Source: Eubacteriales Family XIII. Incertae Sedis bacterium
GTDB lineage: Bacteria > Bacillota > Clostridia > Peptostreptococcales > Anaerovoracaceae
Length of the DNA: 6,985 bases
Assembly (NCBI GenBank): GCA_031281765.1
Contig: JAITEX010000127.1
Coordinates: forward strand, 1-6,985
Direction: 5' to 3'
Both the position numbers and the translations under genes were made by a program. The notes below the pieces were generated by a model, which did not search any database, was not told where the DNA came from, and saw nothing but the letters and a program-made list of their open reading frames with translations. Shown piece after piece: positions 1-6,430 of this stretch (position 1 is its first letter; each line of letters begins with the position of its first letter).

Positions 1-602
1 TCGTCGATACCGGCGTGACGGGCGGGAATCTGCGCGATGAGATACAGCGCCTGACCGGTCTGCCCGTCGTGCTTGTCAATACGCATGCGGACGATGACCA
101 TACGGCGGCGAATGCGCAGCTTGGCGCGGCACATATGCATCCCGCGGAACTCCCGTATTATGAGGCAAAGAACGGAAGGGACGCAAAGACTGCGCCGCTG
201 TGGGACGGCGACGTCATCGACATCGGCGGCCGCTCGTTTGAAGTGATCCTCATACCCGGGCATACGCCCGGCAGCATTGCGCTCCTCGACGCGGAAAACC
301 GTGTGCTCGTCGCGGGGGATAGCGTGACGCTTTCGCCCGTATTCCTCTTTGACCCCGAGGGATATGCCGCGATAAGGAGCGTCAACGCATTTATCCGCAG
401 CATGGACAGATTAGGCGCGCGCGCAGGCGAGTTCGACACGGTCTATCCGTCGCACGGCCCCTTCCCCGTCCCTCCCGCGCAGATTGGCCACTTGCGGGCC
501 GCTGCCGAAAAACTTGCGGCCGGAGAACTTGACGGCGGCGAGCCGCCCTTCCCGATGCTCGCAAAGCTGTACGAACACGAAGGCGCGGCGTTTTTCTATT
601 AA
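1..602 (+). CDS. Metallo-beta-lactamase-fold hydrolase, 5'-truncated by the window edge
   Basis: The frame is open from the first full codon at position 3. It begins V-D-T-G, the usual end of the second strand of metallo-beta-lactamase (MBL) fold proteins, so the true start lies left of the window and the GTG at 15 is not the start. The metal site is recognisable: T-H-A-D-D-D-H near 81-101, G-H-T-P-G-S with His at 261, A-G-D-S with Asp at 318, and a final P-S-H-G with His at 453. The first motif is normally H-x-H-x-D-H; here the second His is Asp, a variant that may alter metal 1 binding. The family hydrolyses thioesters, lactones, phosphoesters or similar bonds; the substrate cannot be read from sequence. 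No signal peptide region is visible, as the N-terminus is missing. The SDR starts 29 nt downstream, so the two are probably co-transcribed. The fold is certain; the specific activity is unknown. Confidence 0.9.
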   Translation, partial: VDTGVTGGNLRDEIQRLTGLPVVLVNTHADDDHTAANAQLGAAHMHPAELPYYEAKNGRDAKTAPLWDGDVIDIGGRSFEVILIPGHTPGSIALLDAENRVLVAGDSVTLSPVFLFDPEGYAAIRSVNAFIRSMDRLGARAGEFDTVYPSHGPFPVPPAQIGHLRAAAEKLAAGELDGGEPPFPMLAKLYEHEGAAFFY

Positions 603-613
603 TTTTCTATTAT

Positions 614-620
614 AAGGAGG
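614..620 (+). promoter_or_regulatory. Shine-Dalgarno site for the SDR at 632
   Basis: AAGGAGG ends 11 nt before the ATG at 632. It is a near-perfect match to the 16S anti-Shine-Dalgarno and fixes the start codon. It lies in the 29-nt gap after the hydrolase stop codon, suggesting efficient independent initiation within a shared transcript. Confidence 0.85.
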
Positions 621-631
621 CACAGGAAACC

Positions 632-1405
632 ATGGCAGCATACGCGGAATACAAAATCGAAGGAAAGATTGCGATTGTTACGGGCGGCGGCACCGGCATA
701 GGAGAGGCGTGCGCCATCCTGCTTGCTCAGGCCGGCGCGAAGGTTGCGGTCTTCGGACGCCGCATGGAGCCGCTTGAAAAAGTCGCGGCGGAATGCGGAA
801 AATACGCGGAAGCGATGGCGCTGTCCGTCGATGTGAGCGACGAGCAGGCCGTACGTGACGGGGTTGACAAGGTTGCCTCTGCATGGGGCGGCGTCGACAT
901 CCTTATCAACAACGCGGGCATTGACCTGAAGGTCGAAATGGGCGAGCAGCGGTTCGAAACATATTTCGGGACCGAGAGCGCCGGGGAATATATGCGCTAT
1001 ATGGCCATAAACAGCCTCGGACATTATCTGATGAACAACGCGTGCATACCCTATATGCAGAAGAAGCATTTCGGACGTATCGTCAACATCAGCTCCATCC
1101 TCGCGCTGACGGGCATCTACAGCACGCCGCCGTACGTGGCGTCCAAGGGCGCCTCGCTGACGCAGACGAAGTCCTATGCGAAGCGCTACGGGCGCGACGG
1201 CATCACGGTGAACGCCATCCTGCCCGGCATGATAGACACGCCGATGAAGGAGGATTCGCCGCCCGAGGAATATGACATCGTTGCGTCGATAACGCCGCTC
1301 GGGCGCGTGGGGCAGCCGATGGATGTGGCGCGGCTCGCGCTCTTCCTCGCGCAGGATGACCTGTTTATTACGGGGGAGGGGATTGCGGTAACGGGCGGCT
1401 CGTGA
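632..1405 (+). CDS. Short-chain dehydrogenase/reductase (classical SDR, FabG-like)
   Basis: A 257-residue protein of normal classical SDR length, predicted to be a cytoplasmic NAD(P)-dependent oxidoreductase interconverting a carbonyl and an alcohol. The Rossmann motif T-G-G-G-T-G-I-G is at residues 17-24, Asp67-Val at the adenine pocket, N-N-A-G at 93-96, and the catalytic tetrad is Asn127, Ser155, Tyr168 and Lys172 (Y-V-A-S-K). Two arginines (43-44) after the second strand suggest NADP(H) rather than NAD(H); this is an inference. The segment between N-N-A-G and Asn127 (about residues 97-126) is several residues longer than in typical FabG and may shape the substrate pocket. The C-terminus ends in the usual T-G-E-G-I-x-V-T-G-G. 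It follows the hydrolase by 29 nt and is followed directly by a long palindrome that begins inside its stop codon. The family is certain; the substrate is not predictable, and a fatty-acid FabG role is unlikely given the neighbours. Confidence 0.95.
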   Translation: MAAYAEYKIEGKIAIVTGGGTGIGEACAILLAQAGAKVAVFGRRMEPLEKVAAECGKYAEAMALSVDVSDEQAVRDGVDKVASAWGGVDILINNAGIDLKVEMGEQRFETYFGTESAGEYMRYMAINSLGHYLMNNACIPYMQKKHFGRIVNISSILALTGIYSTPPYVASKGASLTQTKSYAKRYGRDGITVNAILPGMIDTPMKEDSPPEEYDIVASITPLGRVGQPMDVARLALFLAQDDLFITGEGIAVTGGS

Positions 1406-1521
1406 GCCGTCTATTTTGCCCCTGTCGGCGTTGCCCCGCTCGCTCAATCGCTCACGTACTTCGAGTACGCTGCGCTCATTCGCTCGCGGTGCGCCTTGAC
1501 AGGAACAAAATATCCCGGCTC
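1404..1521. repeat. 118-bp imperfect palindromic element (MITE/REP-like)
   Basis: The outer arms match as inverted repeats in blocks: GAGCCG with CGGCTC, TATTTTG with CAAAATA, and CCTGTC with GACAGG, the last extended by two G-U pairs. The exact centre is GTACT-TCG-AGTAC at 1456-1468. Between the outer arms and the centre, both sides carry CGCTC-rich sequence in the same orientation, so that part is closer to direct repeats and pairs poorly. The element starts at the second base of the SDR stop codon and ends 22 nt before the next start. It has no ORF of note and no T-run, so it does not look like a simple Rho-independent terminator. Structure and position suggest a small non-autonomous repeat; mobility is an inference. 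Confidence 0.6.
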
Positions 1522-1526
1522 ATAAT
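1496..1526 (+). promoter_or_regulatory. Candidate sigma-70 promoter of the Fe-S operon
   Basis: A perfect -35 box TTGACA (1496-1501) is followed 19 nt later by CATAAT (1521-1526), five of six matches to the -10 consensus. The spacer is longer than the optimal 17 nt. Predicted transcription would begin near 1533, giving a leader of only about 11 nt before the ATG at 1544. The -35 lies in the right arm of the palindrome and the -10 straddles its outer end. No other promoter is evident upstream of the operon. Confidence 0.45.
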
Positions 1527-1543
1527 TTGGAAGAAGGGGGTTT

Positions 1544-2473
1544 ATGGATAAAGAGACACTGCGGGATGTTGCGGCTGACTTCTGCAATGAGTCGCCGACG
1601 AATTATCTGCCGAAGCGGGATGGGCTGTCGGCAGCGGCTGCTGCCGCGGATAATTTCGCCCGGAATAATATCTACGGCGCGCTTTCGGACGCCGAGCGCC
1701 TCGGCGCGGACGCGGAGAGCGGGTATGTGGGGATGCGGTTTTACGGAGACCCCGTCCTCAGCATCGGCGCGGCAGATGACCCGGGGTTTCTGAAGCTGAA
1801 AGAGCCGGATATTATCGGGCCCTTCCACAAGATGCCGGAGGAGTGGCTGCCTGGCGCGAAGACCGTAATTTCGTTTTTCCTTCCCTTTGAGAAGCGCATC
1901 GTCGAGGCGAACAGGAAGGACCCCGTAGAGCCGGCGATGGAATGGCTGATGGCGCGCGTGGACGGGCAGAAACATCTGCTGGCGTTCGGGCGGCATATCT
2001 GCGAGACCCTTGAACATGAAGGCTACCGGGCCGTCGCCCCGCAGCTTGAAGACGCCTACATTATGCGGCCGGCGCGCTTCCCCGTACCGGGCGGCGAGGA
2101 CGTCATTCCTTTCGCGAGCAATTGGTCCGAGCGCCACGTCGGGTTCGTGACGGGGCTCGGGACCTTCGGGCTCTCCACGAATTTCATCTCGAAGGCCGGC
2201 AGCGCAGGCCGGCTTATCGGCGTTATTACCGACTGGGAGGCTGAGCCGGACAAGAAGGACTACGGGGACTGGCTCGCGTACTGCAATAAGTGCGGCGCCT
2301 GCGTCCGGCGTTGTCCCGCGCGCGCCTACGCGGGCTGCGAGCCCGGGAGGAAGAATCACGAGATTTGCGGCGAACATATCCACTTCACCTGCCTGAAATA
2401 CGAACCGCGCTACGGCTGCGGCAAATGTATCGCGGGTATGCCGTGCGCCTACACGGCGCTGCCGGCGTCATGA
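1544..2473 (+). CDS. QueG/RdhA-like double [4Fe-4S] cluster protein, paralog 1
   Basis: A 309-residue cytoplasmic protein. The N-terminal part carries W-L-P-G-A-K-T-V-I-S (from residue 101) and the later S-N-W-S-E-R-H ... T-G-L-G-T-F-G (203-209), both typical of the corrinoid-reductase fold shared by epoxyqueuosine reductase (QueG) and reductive dehalogenases. The C-terminal domain has C247-x2-C250-x2-C253-x3-C257-P and a second set within C275, C283, C292, C295 and C301 (Y-G-C-G-K-C...P-C), enough for two [4Fe-4S] clusters. This type is often labelled epoxyqueuosine reductase, but the Asp-x-x-Pro-x-x-Glu-Arg context of true QueG is not seen, so I do not assign tRNA queuosine synthesis. Its likely role is low-potential electron transfer or a corrinoid- or Fe-S-dependent reduction. 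ATG 1544 follows a G-rich ribosome site (AAGGGGG, 1534-1540) at very short spacing. It is the first gene of the operon and its stop overlaps the next start as ATGA. Confidence 0.85.
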   Translation: MDKETLRDVAADFCNESPTNYLPKRDGLSAAAAAADNFARNNIYGALSDAERLGADAESGYVGMRFYGDPVLSIGAADDPGFLKLKEPDIIGPFHKMPEEWLPGAKTVISFFLPFEKRIVEANRKDPVEPAMEWLMARVDGQKHLLAFGRHICETLEHEGYRAVAPQLEDAYIMRPARFPVPGGEDVIPFASNWSERHVGFVTGLGTFGLSTNFISKAGSAGRLIGVITDWEAEPDKKDYGDWLAYCNKCGACVRRCPARAYAGCEPGRKNHEICGEHIHFTCLKYEPRYGCGKCIAGMPCAYTALPAS

Positions 2474-3390
2474 TACCAAGGATGGGGAAACTGTCATCAG
2501 AGCAGTTGAAAGCATTTGCTCTTTCGGAGTGCAAGGCCGATCTTGCAGGCATAGCCTCCGCCGACAGGTTTGCCGGCGCTCCGAACGGACAACGTCCCGG
2601 GGATTTTCTGCCGGGTTGCCGGTCGATAATCGTCCTGGCGGTCGGCGTACCCGATGGCGCGCTGCAAGCTATTATGCGCAAACGCGAAGACGGCCTTGAC
2701 AGTGTCCACGGCATTTACGGTTCGTACGGATATGTCGGCGGACCGAACTACACGCTGCTGTTTGGCGCGGACAAGATGGCGCGGTTTATCGAAAATAAAA
2801 CAGGAGAGATAGCGACGCCCTGCCCTGCGGGTCCCACGCACGGAGCGAAAATGATAAGCCTCCGTCATGCCGCGGTTGCGGCCGGCCTCGGAACATTCGG
2901 ATGGCATAGCATCGTCATTTCACCCGAATACGGGACGAGAAACCGCTTTGCCGCGATTTTGACGACGGCTGAATTTGAACCCGATCCGCTTTATGACGGC
3001 CCGGAACTCTGCAATCCCGAAAAATGTGGCGTATGCGCGGGCATATGCCCGAACGGCAGCATACCGAAATATAATGAGGGCGAAAAGGTCAGCGTAGAAA
3101 TAGGAGAAAAAACGTATACGTACTGTAAATTCCGGTTTGACCCCTGTACGGTCGCGGGTCAGGGCCTATTTGGAGATGGGGCTGTGGCAGCCATTGCCGA
3201 GGGGCGGGGAAAACCCGGTCCGCCCGACCCGAAAACAGAACCGAACAATAGCTTTTTTATCCACTTCACCTCATGGAAATGCGGATTCTGTATGGCCTAC
3301 TGCCCCGCGGGTGGTTGGGCAAAGCACTTTCCTAAGCAGGGCCTTACGCGAATCAATTTGAAAGAATATATGAATGGGGCTCCGAGATGA
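2470..3390 (+). CDS. QueG/RdhA-like double [4Fe-4S] cluster protein, paralog 2
   Basis: A 306-residue protein. The open frame extends upstream to 2290, but ATG 2470 is chosen because it overlaps the previous stop as ATGA and the protein then aligns with paralog 3; no Shine-Dalgarno is visible, so translation probably depends on coupling. ATG 2482 is an alternative. Visible features are F-L-P-G-C-R-S-I-I-V (from residue 46), A-G-L-G-T-F-G (138-144) followed by S-P-E-Y-G-T-R as in QueG, then C181-x4-C186-x2-C189-x3-C193-P, C219 and C226, and W-K-C271-x2-C274-x3-C278-P. These cysteines suffice for two [4Fe-4S] clusters. Both this protein and paralog 3 share P-D-G-x-x-Q-A, P-N-[YF]-T-L-x-F, [AS]-R-[FY]-I-E and the C-terminal W-K-C...A-G-x-W, so they arose by tandem duplication. 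Predicted to be a cytoplasmic redox protein; substrate unknown. Confidence 0.85.
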   Translation: MIPRMGKLSSEQLKAFALSECKADLAGIASADRFAGAPNGQRPGDFLPGCRSIIVLAVGVPDGALQAIMRKREDGLDSVHGIYGSYGYVGGPNYTLLFGADKMARFIENKTGEIATPCPAGPTHGAKMISLRHAAVAAGLGTFGWHSIVISPEYGTRNRFAAILTTAEFEPDPLYDGPELCNPEKCGVCAGICPNGSIPKYNEGEKVSVEIGEKTYTYCKFRFDPCTVAGQGLFGDGAVAAIAEGRGKPGPPDPKTEPNNSFFIHFTSWKCGFCMAYCPAGGWAKHFPKQGLTRINLKEYMNGAPR

Positions 3391-4334
3391 ATGACACCGA
3401 TAAATTGAAAGCGTATAGTACCGGGCAGTTAGGGCTTGACCTTGTCGGTGTCTGTGACGCCGTTCTGCTTGAGGATGAGCCGCGAGGACATCGCCCGTCG
3501 GATATACTTCCCGGGGCAAAATCCATTGTGGTTTTCGGGAAAGCAATACCTGACGGAAGCGTACAGGCGGCATTTCGGCATTTTGAGGATGGACATCCGA
3601 CGGCACGCGGAAGCTATACGGCTTACGGCGCCGACCTTGCGCCGAATTTCACGCTGTTTTTCGCAACGTTTGAGCTGAGCAGATATATCGAGCGCGAGAT
3701 AGGCGGCGCCGCGGCGCCGCTTCCCTGCGGGCCTATGCAATGCGGCGTGCCGAATTCTGTGGCGATTCCCGCGTTCGCGGCGCCGTTCCGCGTCGGGCTG
3801 CCTCTTAATATCGATAAAGCCGCCTATGGCGCAGGGCTTGGAGACTACGGCTGGAGCGGGCGCTTGCTTACCGAGGAATACGGCCCGCGCATTCATTTCG
3901 GCGGAGTAGTGACGCAAAGATGGTTCGACGCGGATAAGCCGTGGGCGGACAAACACATATGCAAGGGCGAAACCTGCCTTGCGTGTGTGAGGCACTGCCC
4001 TGCGAAAGCGCTATCCCTGCCCGGAGCTGATGACAAGGGTTCCGTAAGAACCGTCGGTGTCGCCGGCGCAGAGAGAAAAGTCTCGGCGGTGAAACTGAAC
4101 AAATGTATCGTAGCCGCCTGCGCGCTGCGAAAAGAGTATGGCGGCGAAGACGATTTTTGCTCCGAAGACCCGACAGACACGGAACTTGAGGGCGCCTTTG
4201 AACGCAAACCCATCAACAACTTCGAGGGGTTAGACCATTACCCCAAGTGGAAATGCGACCGTTGCTTGCTTTATTGTTGCGCCGGAAAGTGGAAAGAGAA
4301 ATTCTTCGATCGAGGACTGACCGAATATGAATGA
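3387..4334 (+). CDS. QueG/RdhA-like double [4Fe-4S] cluster protein, paralog 3
   Basis: A 315-residue protein starting at ATG 3387, which overlaps the previous stop as ATGA; no strong Shine-Dalgarno is seen, again indicating coupling. The N-terminal fold motif is I-L-P-G-A-K-S-I-V-V (from residue 40) and A-G-L-G-D-Y-G lies at 149-155, followed by T-E-E-Y-G-P-R. Cluster ligands are C192-x4-C197-x2-C200-x3-C204-P, C240-x4-C245, and W-K-C290-x2-C293-x3-C297. The last motif reads C-C instead of the C-P of paralog 2, and extra cysteines (C119, near residue 115, and C298) make it cysteine-rich. Compared with paralog 2 it has an insertion before the A-G-L-G motif containing P-C-G-P-M-Q-C-G. It is a diverged tandem copy, probably a partner subunit or isoenzyme acting with paralogs 1 and 2. 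A role with the downstream activase is inferred from gene overlap only. Confidence 0.85.
   Translation: MNDTDKLKAYSTGQLGLDLVGVCDAVLLEDEPRGHRPSDILPGAKSIVVFGKAIPDGSVQAAFRHFEDGHPTARGSYTAYGADLAPNFTLFFATFELSRYIEREIGGAAAPLPCGPMQCGVPNSVAIPAFAAPFRVGLPLNIDKAAYGAGLGDYGWSGRLLTEEYGPRIHFGGVVTQRWFDADKPWADKHICKGETCLACVRHCPAKALSLPGADDKGSVRTVGVAGAERKVSAVKLNKCIVAACALRKEYGGEDDFCSEDPTDTELEGAFERKPINNFEGLDHYPKWKCDRCLLYCCAGKWKEKFFDRGLTEYE
4312..4316 (+). promoter_or_regulatory. Shine-Dalgarno site for the activase at 4327
   Basis: GAGGA lies 10 nt before ATG 4327, inside the end of paralog 3. It supports this start over the ATG at 4331, which is in a frame that stops after two codons. Confidence 0.7.
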
Positions 4335-5319
4335 AATAAACGAAAACCTGACCGGGAGGCTCTATGATATCCAAGGGTTCTCCGTGCATGACGGGCCGGG
4401 TATCCGTACGACGGTCTACCTGAAAGAGTGCCCGCTGCGCTGCCTGTGGTGCCACAGCCCGGAGTCGGTTTCGCGGGACTATGAGCTCGCGTGGTTCGAC
4501 GTGAAATGCATCGGCATTGAGCTGTGCGGCAAATGCCTGAACGCCTGTCCCGCGGGCGCGCTTTCCGCGGGCGCGCCGGAACCTGTTCTTGCCGGCGCCG
4601 AGGGCGGGACGCCGGAAAACACGGAGCCGCGGACCATCACGCGCGTAAACATCGACCGCGAAATATGCACCGTCTGTTTAGCATGTACGCGGGCCTGCTC
4701 GCCAAAGGCGCTCGCCCCATCGGGCTATGAGATGAGCGTGGAGGCCGTCTTTGAACGCGTAAACCGAGACCGGCCTTTTTTCGGGGATGATGGCGGCGTG
4801 ACGATTTCGGGCGGAGAGCCGATGGCGCAGTTCGATTTCACCTACGCGCTCGCGCGGCGTTTCAAGGCGGACGGCGTCTCTGTCTGCATGGACACGACAG
4901 GGTTCGCGCCCGGCAAACGCTACCTCGACATCCTGCCCTTTGTCGACCTCTTTCTCTATGATTTGAAACATATGGATTCGGAGCGCTCGAAGAAACTTAC
5001 GGGTGTCCCAAATGAAATGATTCTCGAAAACGCGCGGCTGATTGCGGCGAACGGCGGCAGATTCCAGATTCGTGTGCCCATCATTCCGAAGCTGAACGAC
5101 AGCGAAGAAAACCTGCGCCGGACAGCCGAATTCGCGGCAAGCCTCGGCGACGCGGTCGCTGATATGCAGCTCCTGCCCTACCACAAGCTCGGCAGCGCCA
5201 AGTACGCGCGCATCGGGCGGCAGTACCCCCTGACAAACGTGGAGCCGCCCCCGGACAAGACCATGCACGAATACCTCGATCTTATGCTCTCCTACGGCCT
5301 TCCCGCACATATACACTGA
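4327..5319 (+). CDS. Glycyl-radical enzyme activating enzyme (radical SAM, PflA family with ferredoxin insert)
   Basis: A 330-residue radical S-adenosylmethionine (SAM) enzyme that would abstract a hydrogen from a glycine of a partner glycyl radical enzyme. The radical SAM cluster motif is C35-x3-C39-x2-C42 (C-P-L-R-C-L-W-C), preceded by H-D-G-P-G-I-R-T-T. An inserted ferredoxin domain has C61-x5-C67-x2-C70-x3-C74-P and C114-x2-C117-x2-C120-x3-C124, giving three [4Fe-4S] clusters in all. The linker between the two ferredoxin motifs (about residues 80-112) is long and Gly/Ala/Pro-rich. Further family marks are S-G-G-E-P (161-165, SAM amino group), D-L-K-H-M-D, R-V-P-I-I-P and L-P-Y-H-K-L-G. 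The insert places it with the activases of decarboxylating, dehydrating and C-S, C-N or fumarate-adding enzymes rather than minimal PflA. It is the last operon gene, overlapping paralog 3 by 8 nt. No glycyl radical enzyme is in the window, so the partner is unknown. The family is certain. Confidence 0.95.
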   Translation: MNEINENLTGRLYDIQGFSVHDGPGIRTTVYLKECPLRCLWCHSPESVSRDYELAWFDVKCIGIELCGKCLNACPAGALSAGAPEPVLAGAEGGTPENTEPRTITRVNIDREICTVCLACTRACSPKALAPSGYEMSVEAVFERVNRDRPFFGDDGGVTISGGEPMAQFDFTYALARRFKADGVSVCMDTTGFAPGKRYLDILPFVDLFLYDLKHMDSERSKKLTGVPNEMILENARLIAANGGRFQIRVPIIPKLNDSEENLRRTAEFAASLGDAVADMQLLPYHKLGSAKYARIGRQYPLTNVEPPPDKTMHEYLDLMLSYGLPAHIH

Positions 5320-5329
5320 AAAGTGTTTT
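5313..5329 (+). terminator. Weak candidate terminator after the activase
   Basis: A five-pair stem ACACT/AGTGT closes a GAAA loop (5318-5321) that includes part of the stop codon, and T5327-T5329 follow. The stem is short and the T-run only three further bases, so this is at best a weak terminator. The convergent SDR ends only 61 nt away and no better hairpin is seen between them. Confidence 0.25.
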
Positions 5330-5380
5330 CCTCCTGCAGCTTCGGAGACCGTCGATTGCGCATAGCCGGAGTATGAGTTT

Positions 5381-6160
5381 CTATGTTTTGTGCTTCTGCT
5401 GTTTCAGCCAGACGTTCATCACGAGTTTGTGCGGCAGGAGCTTTGTGGCGAGTACCTGCAGGCGGACGCCCGCGCCGAGTATCGAAAGGTCCTTGCCCCT
5501 GCGCAGATCTTTCATCGCCTTTACGACCACTTCCTCCGGGGTCCACAATTTATTATAATAAGTGACCGCTCCGTTGTCCGACACGGCATGGTCAAAGAAT
5601 TCCGTCTTGACCCATCCCGGGCAGACGCACATAACGGAAATGCCGCGCGGCTTCAGCTCCCGGTTCAACGCGCGCGAAAAGCTCAGGACAAAGGCCTTGC
5701 TCGCGCCGTAGACATTGATATAGGGTACGGGCTGAAAGCTCGATAGCGAGCCCATATTGATGATGTGTGAACCGGCTCCCATCAGCGGTATGCTCAAAAA
5801 GCAGAACGCCATCAACGCCTTGTCATTCACTTCCGCTATCTCGAGCGAGACGTCAAGCGGCACTTCCGTCGACAATGCGAACCGGCCGAACCCGGCCGCG
5901 TTCACGAGATATTTGATGTCCGGCCTCTCCGCTTCAAGCTTTTCCTCGTAAAGCTGAATACTTGACTTATCCGCGAGGTCAAGCGCAAGCGGCATGCACG
6001 AAACCCCGTATTCAGCCGACAATTCCTCGCCGAGTTCCCTGAGCCGCTCCTCGCGCCGCGCAATGAGCCACAACACGTCGACCTCACCCGTCATCGCTAT
6101 CTGCCGCGCAAAGTCCCGGCCCATGCCGGACGATGCCCCCGTTATTACCGCAACTCGCAT
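5381..6160 (-). CDS. Short-chain dehydrogenase/reductase (DltE/YqjQ-like SDR)
   Basis: A 259-residue classical SDR on the minus strand, unrelated at close range to the SDR at 632. It has T-G-A-S-S-G-M-G at residues 7-14, N-A-A-G at 87-90, Asn112, Ser138, Tyr151 and Lys155 (Y-G-A-S-K), then the P-G-W-V-K-T-E-F segment typical of the COG0300 (DltE) group. Arg35-Arg36 after the second strand suggest NADP(H). The C-terminus is hydrophobic and basic (roughly residues 230-259, with L-L-P-H-K-L-V-M-N-V-W-L-K), which could give loose membrane association as in some members of this group. The start ATG (6158-6160) is preceded by a G-rich ribosome site at 6168-6172 and the frame begins right at the Rossmann strand, as expected. 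It is a single-gene unit convergent with the Fe-S operon. The family is certain; the substrate is unknown, probably a lipid-like or xenobiotic carbonyl by family habit. Confidence 0.95.
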   Translation of the reverse strand: MRVAVITGASSGMGRDFARQIAMTGEVDVLWLIARREERLRELGEELSAEYGVSCMPLALDLADKSSIQLYEEKLEAERPDIKYLVNAAGFGRFALSTEVPLDVSLEIAEVNDKALMAFCFLSIPLMGAGSHIINMGSLSSFQPVPYINVYGASKAFVLSFSRALNRELKPRGISVMCVCPGWVKTEFFDHAVSDNGAVTYYNKLWTPEEVVVKAMKDLRRGKDLSILGAGVRLQVLATKLLPHKLVMNVWLKQQKHKT

Positions 6161-6204
6161 TGGTTCACCCCCGCTCCGTTCAATTTGGTACCGCTTTACC
6201 CCTT

Positions 6205-6210
6205 ATTATA
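6205..6210 (-). promoter_or_regulatory. Candidate -10 box for the minus-strand SDR
   Basis: A perfect TATAAT on the minus strand lies about 45 nt before the SDR start, at a sensible leader distance. No good -35 box is found 16-18 nt upstream (the sequence there reads GTCTCT), so the promoter call rests on the -10 alone. Confidence 0.45.
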
Positions 6211-6314
6211 ACCGAACCGGCGGGAAAAGAGACGCCGTTTTACCGGGCGTACGGTTTACTTACCCGCGTATTCTTGCGTACACACATTTTTCCCACATAT
6301 TTTCGCCACATGCG

Positions 6315-6343
6315 TGGATAGATAGACGCGCATATGGTATAAT
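6315..6343 (+). promoter_or_regulatory. Promoter of tRNA-Thr
   Basis: TGGATA (6315-6320, four of six -35 matches) is separated by exactly 17 nt from a perfect TATAAT (6338-6343). TG at 6335-6336 gives an extended -10. Transcription would start near 6350, about 5 nt before the mature tRNA. Confidence 0.8.
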
Positions 6344-6354
6344 AATTTGGTCGC

Positions 6355-6430
6355 GCTGCCCTAACTCAGTCGGTAGAGTACCTCCTTGGTAAGGAGGAAG
6401 TCGGCGGTTCAAGTCCGCTGGGCAGCTCCA
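6355..6430 (+). tRNA. tRNA-Thr, anticodon GGT
   Basis: A complete 76-nt cloverleaf. Acceptor GCTGCCC (6355-6361) pairs with GGGCAGC (6420-6426). The D-stem ACTC/GAGT encloses an AGTCGGTA loop. The anticodon stem CCTCC/GGAGG encloses TTGGTAA, giving anticodon GGT (6388-6390), which reads ACC and ACT. The variable loop has 5 nt. The T-stem GGCGG/CCGCT (one G-T pair at its base) encloses TTCAAGT. The discriminator is T6427 and CCA is encoded (6428-6430). It has its own promoter and terminator, so it is a single-gene transcript. The part from the T-stem onward is repeated at 6638-6665. Confidence 0.98.

Noticed and set aside
599..1447. Long minus-strand open frame opposite the first SDR
   Set aside because: It is antisense to a clear SDR with all catalytic motifs, and its product is Arg/His-rich with no recognisable domain, as expected of a GC-rich shadow.
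2290..2469. Upstream extension of the paralog 2 reading frame
   Set aside because: It overlaps the Fe-S domain of paralog 1 out of frame, is arginine-rich like typical shadow translations, and does not match paralog 3. The ATGA at 2470 is a better start.
1544..2473. Calling paralog 1 epoxyqueuosine reductase (queG)
   Set aside because: The fold motifs and Fe-S domain fit the superfamily, but the catalytic Asp context of QueG is not visible and three diverged copies in one operon do not fit a tRNA modification role.
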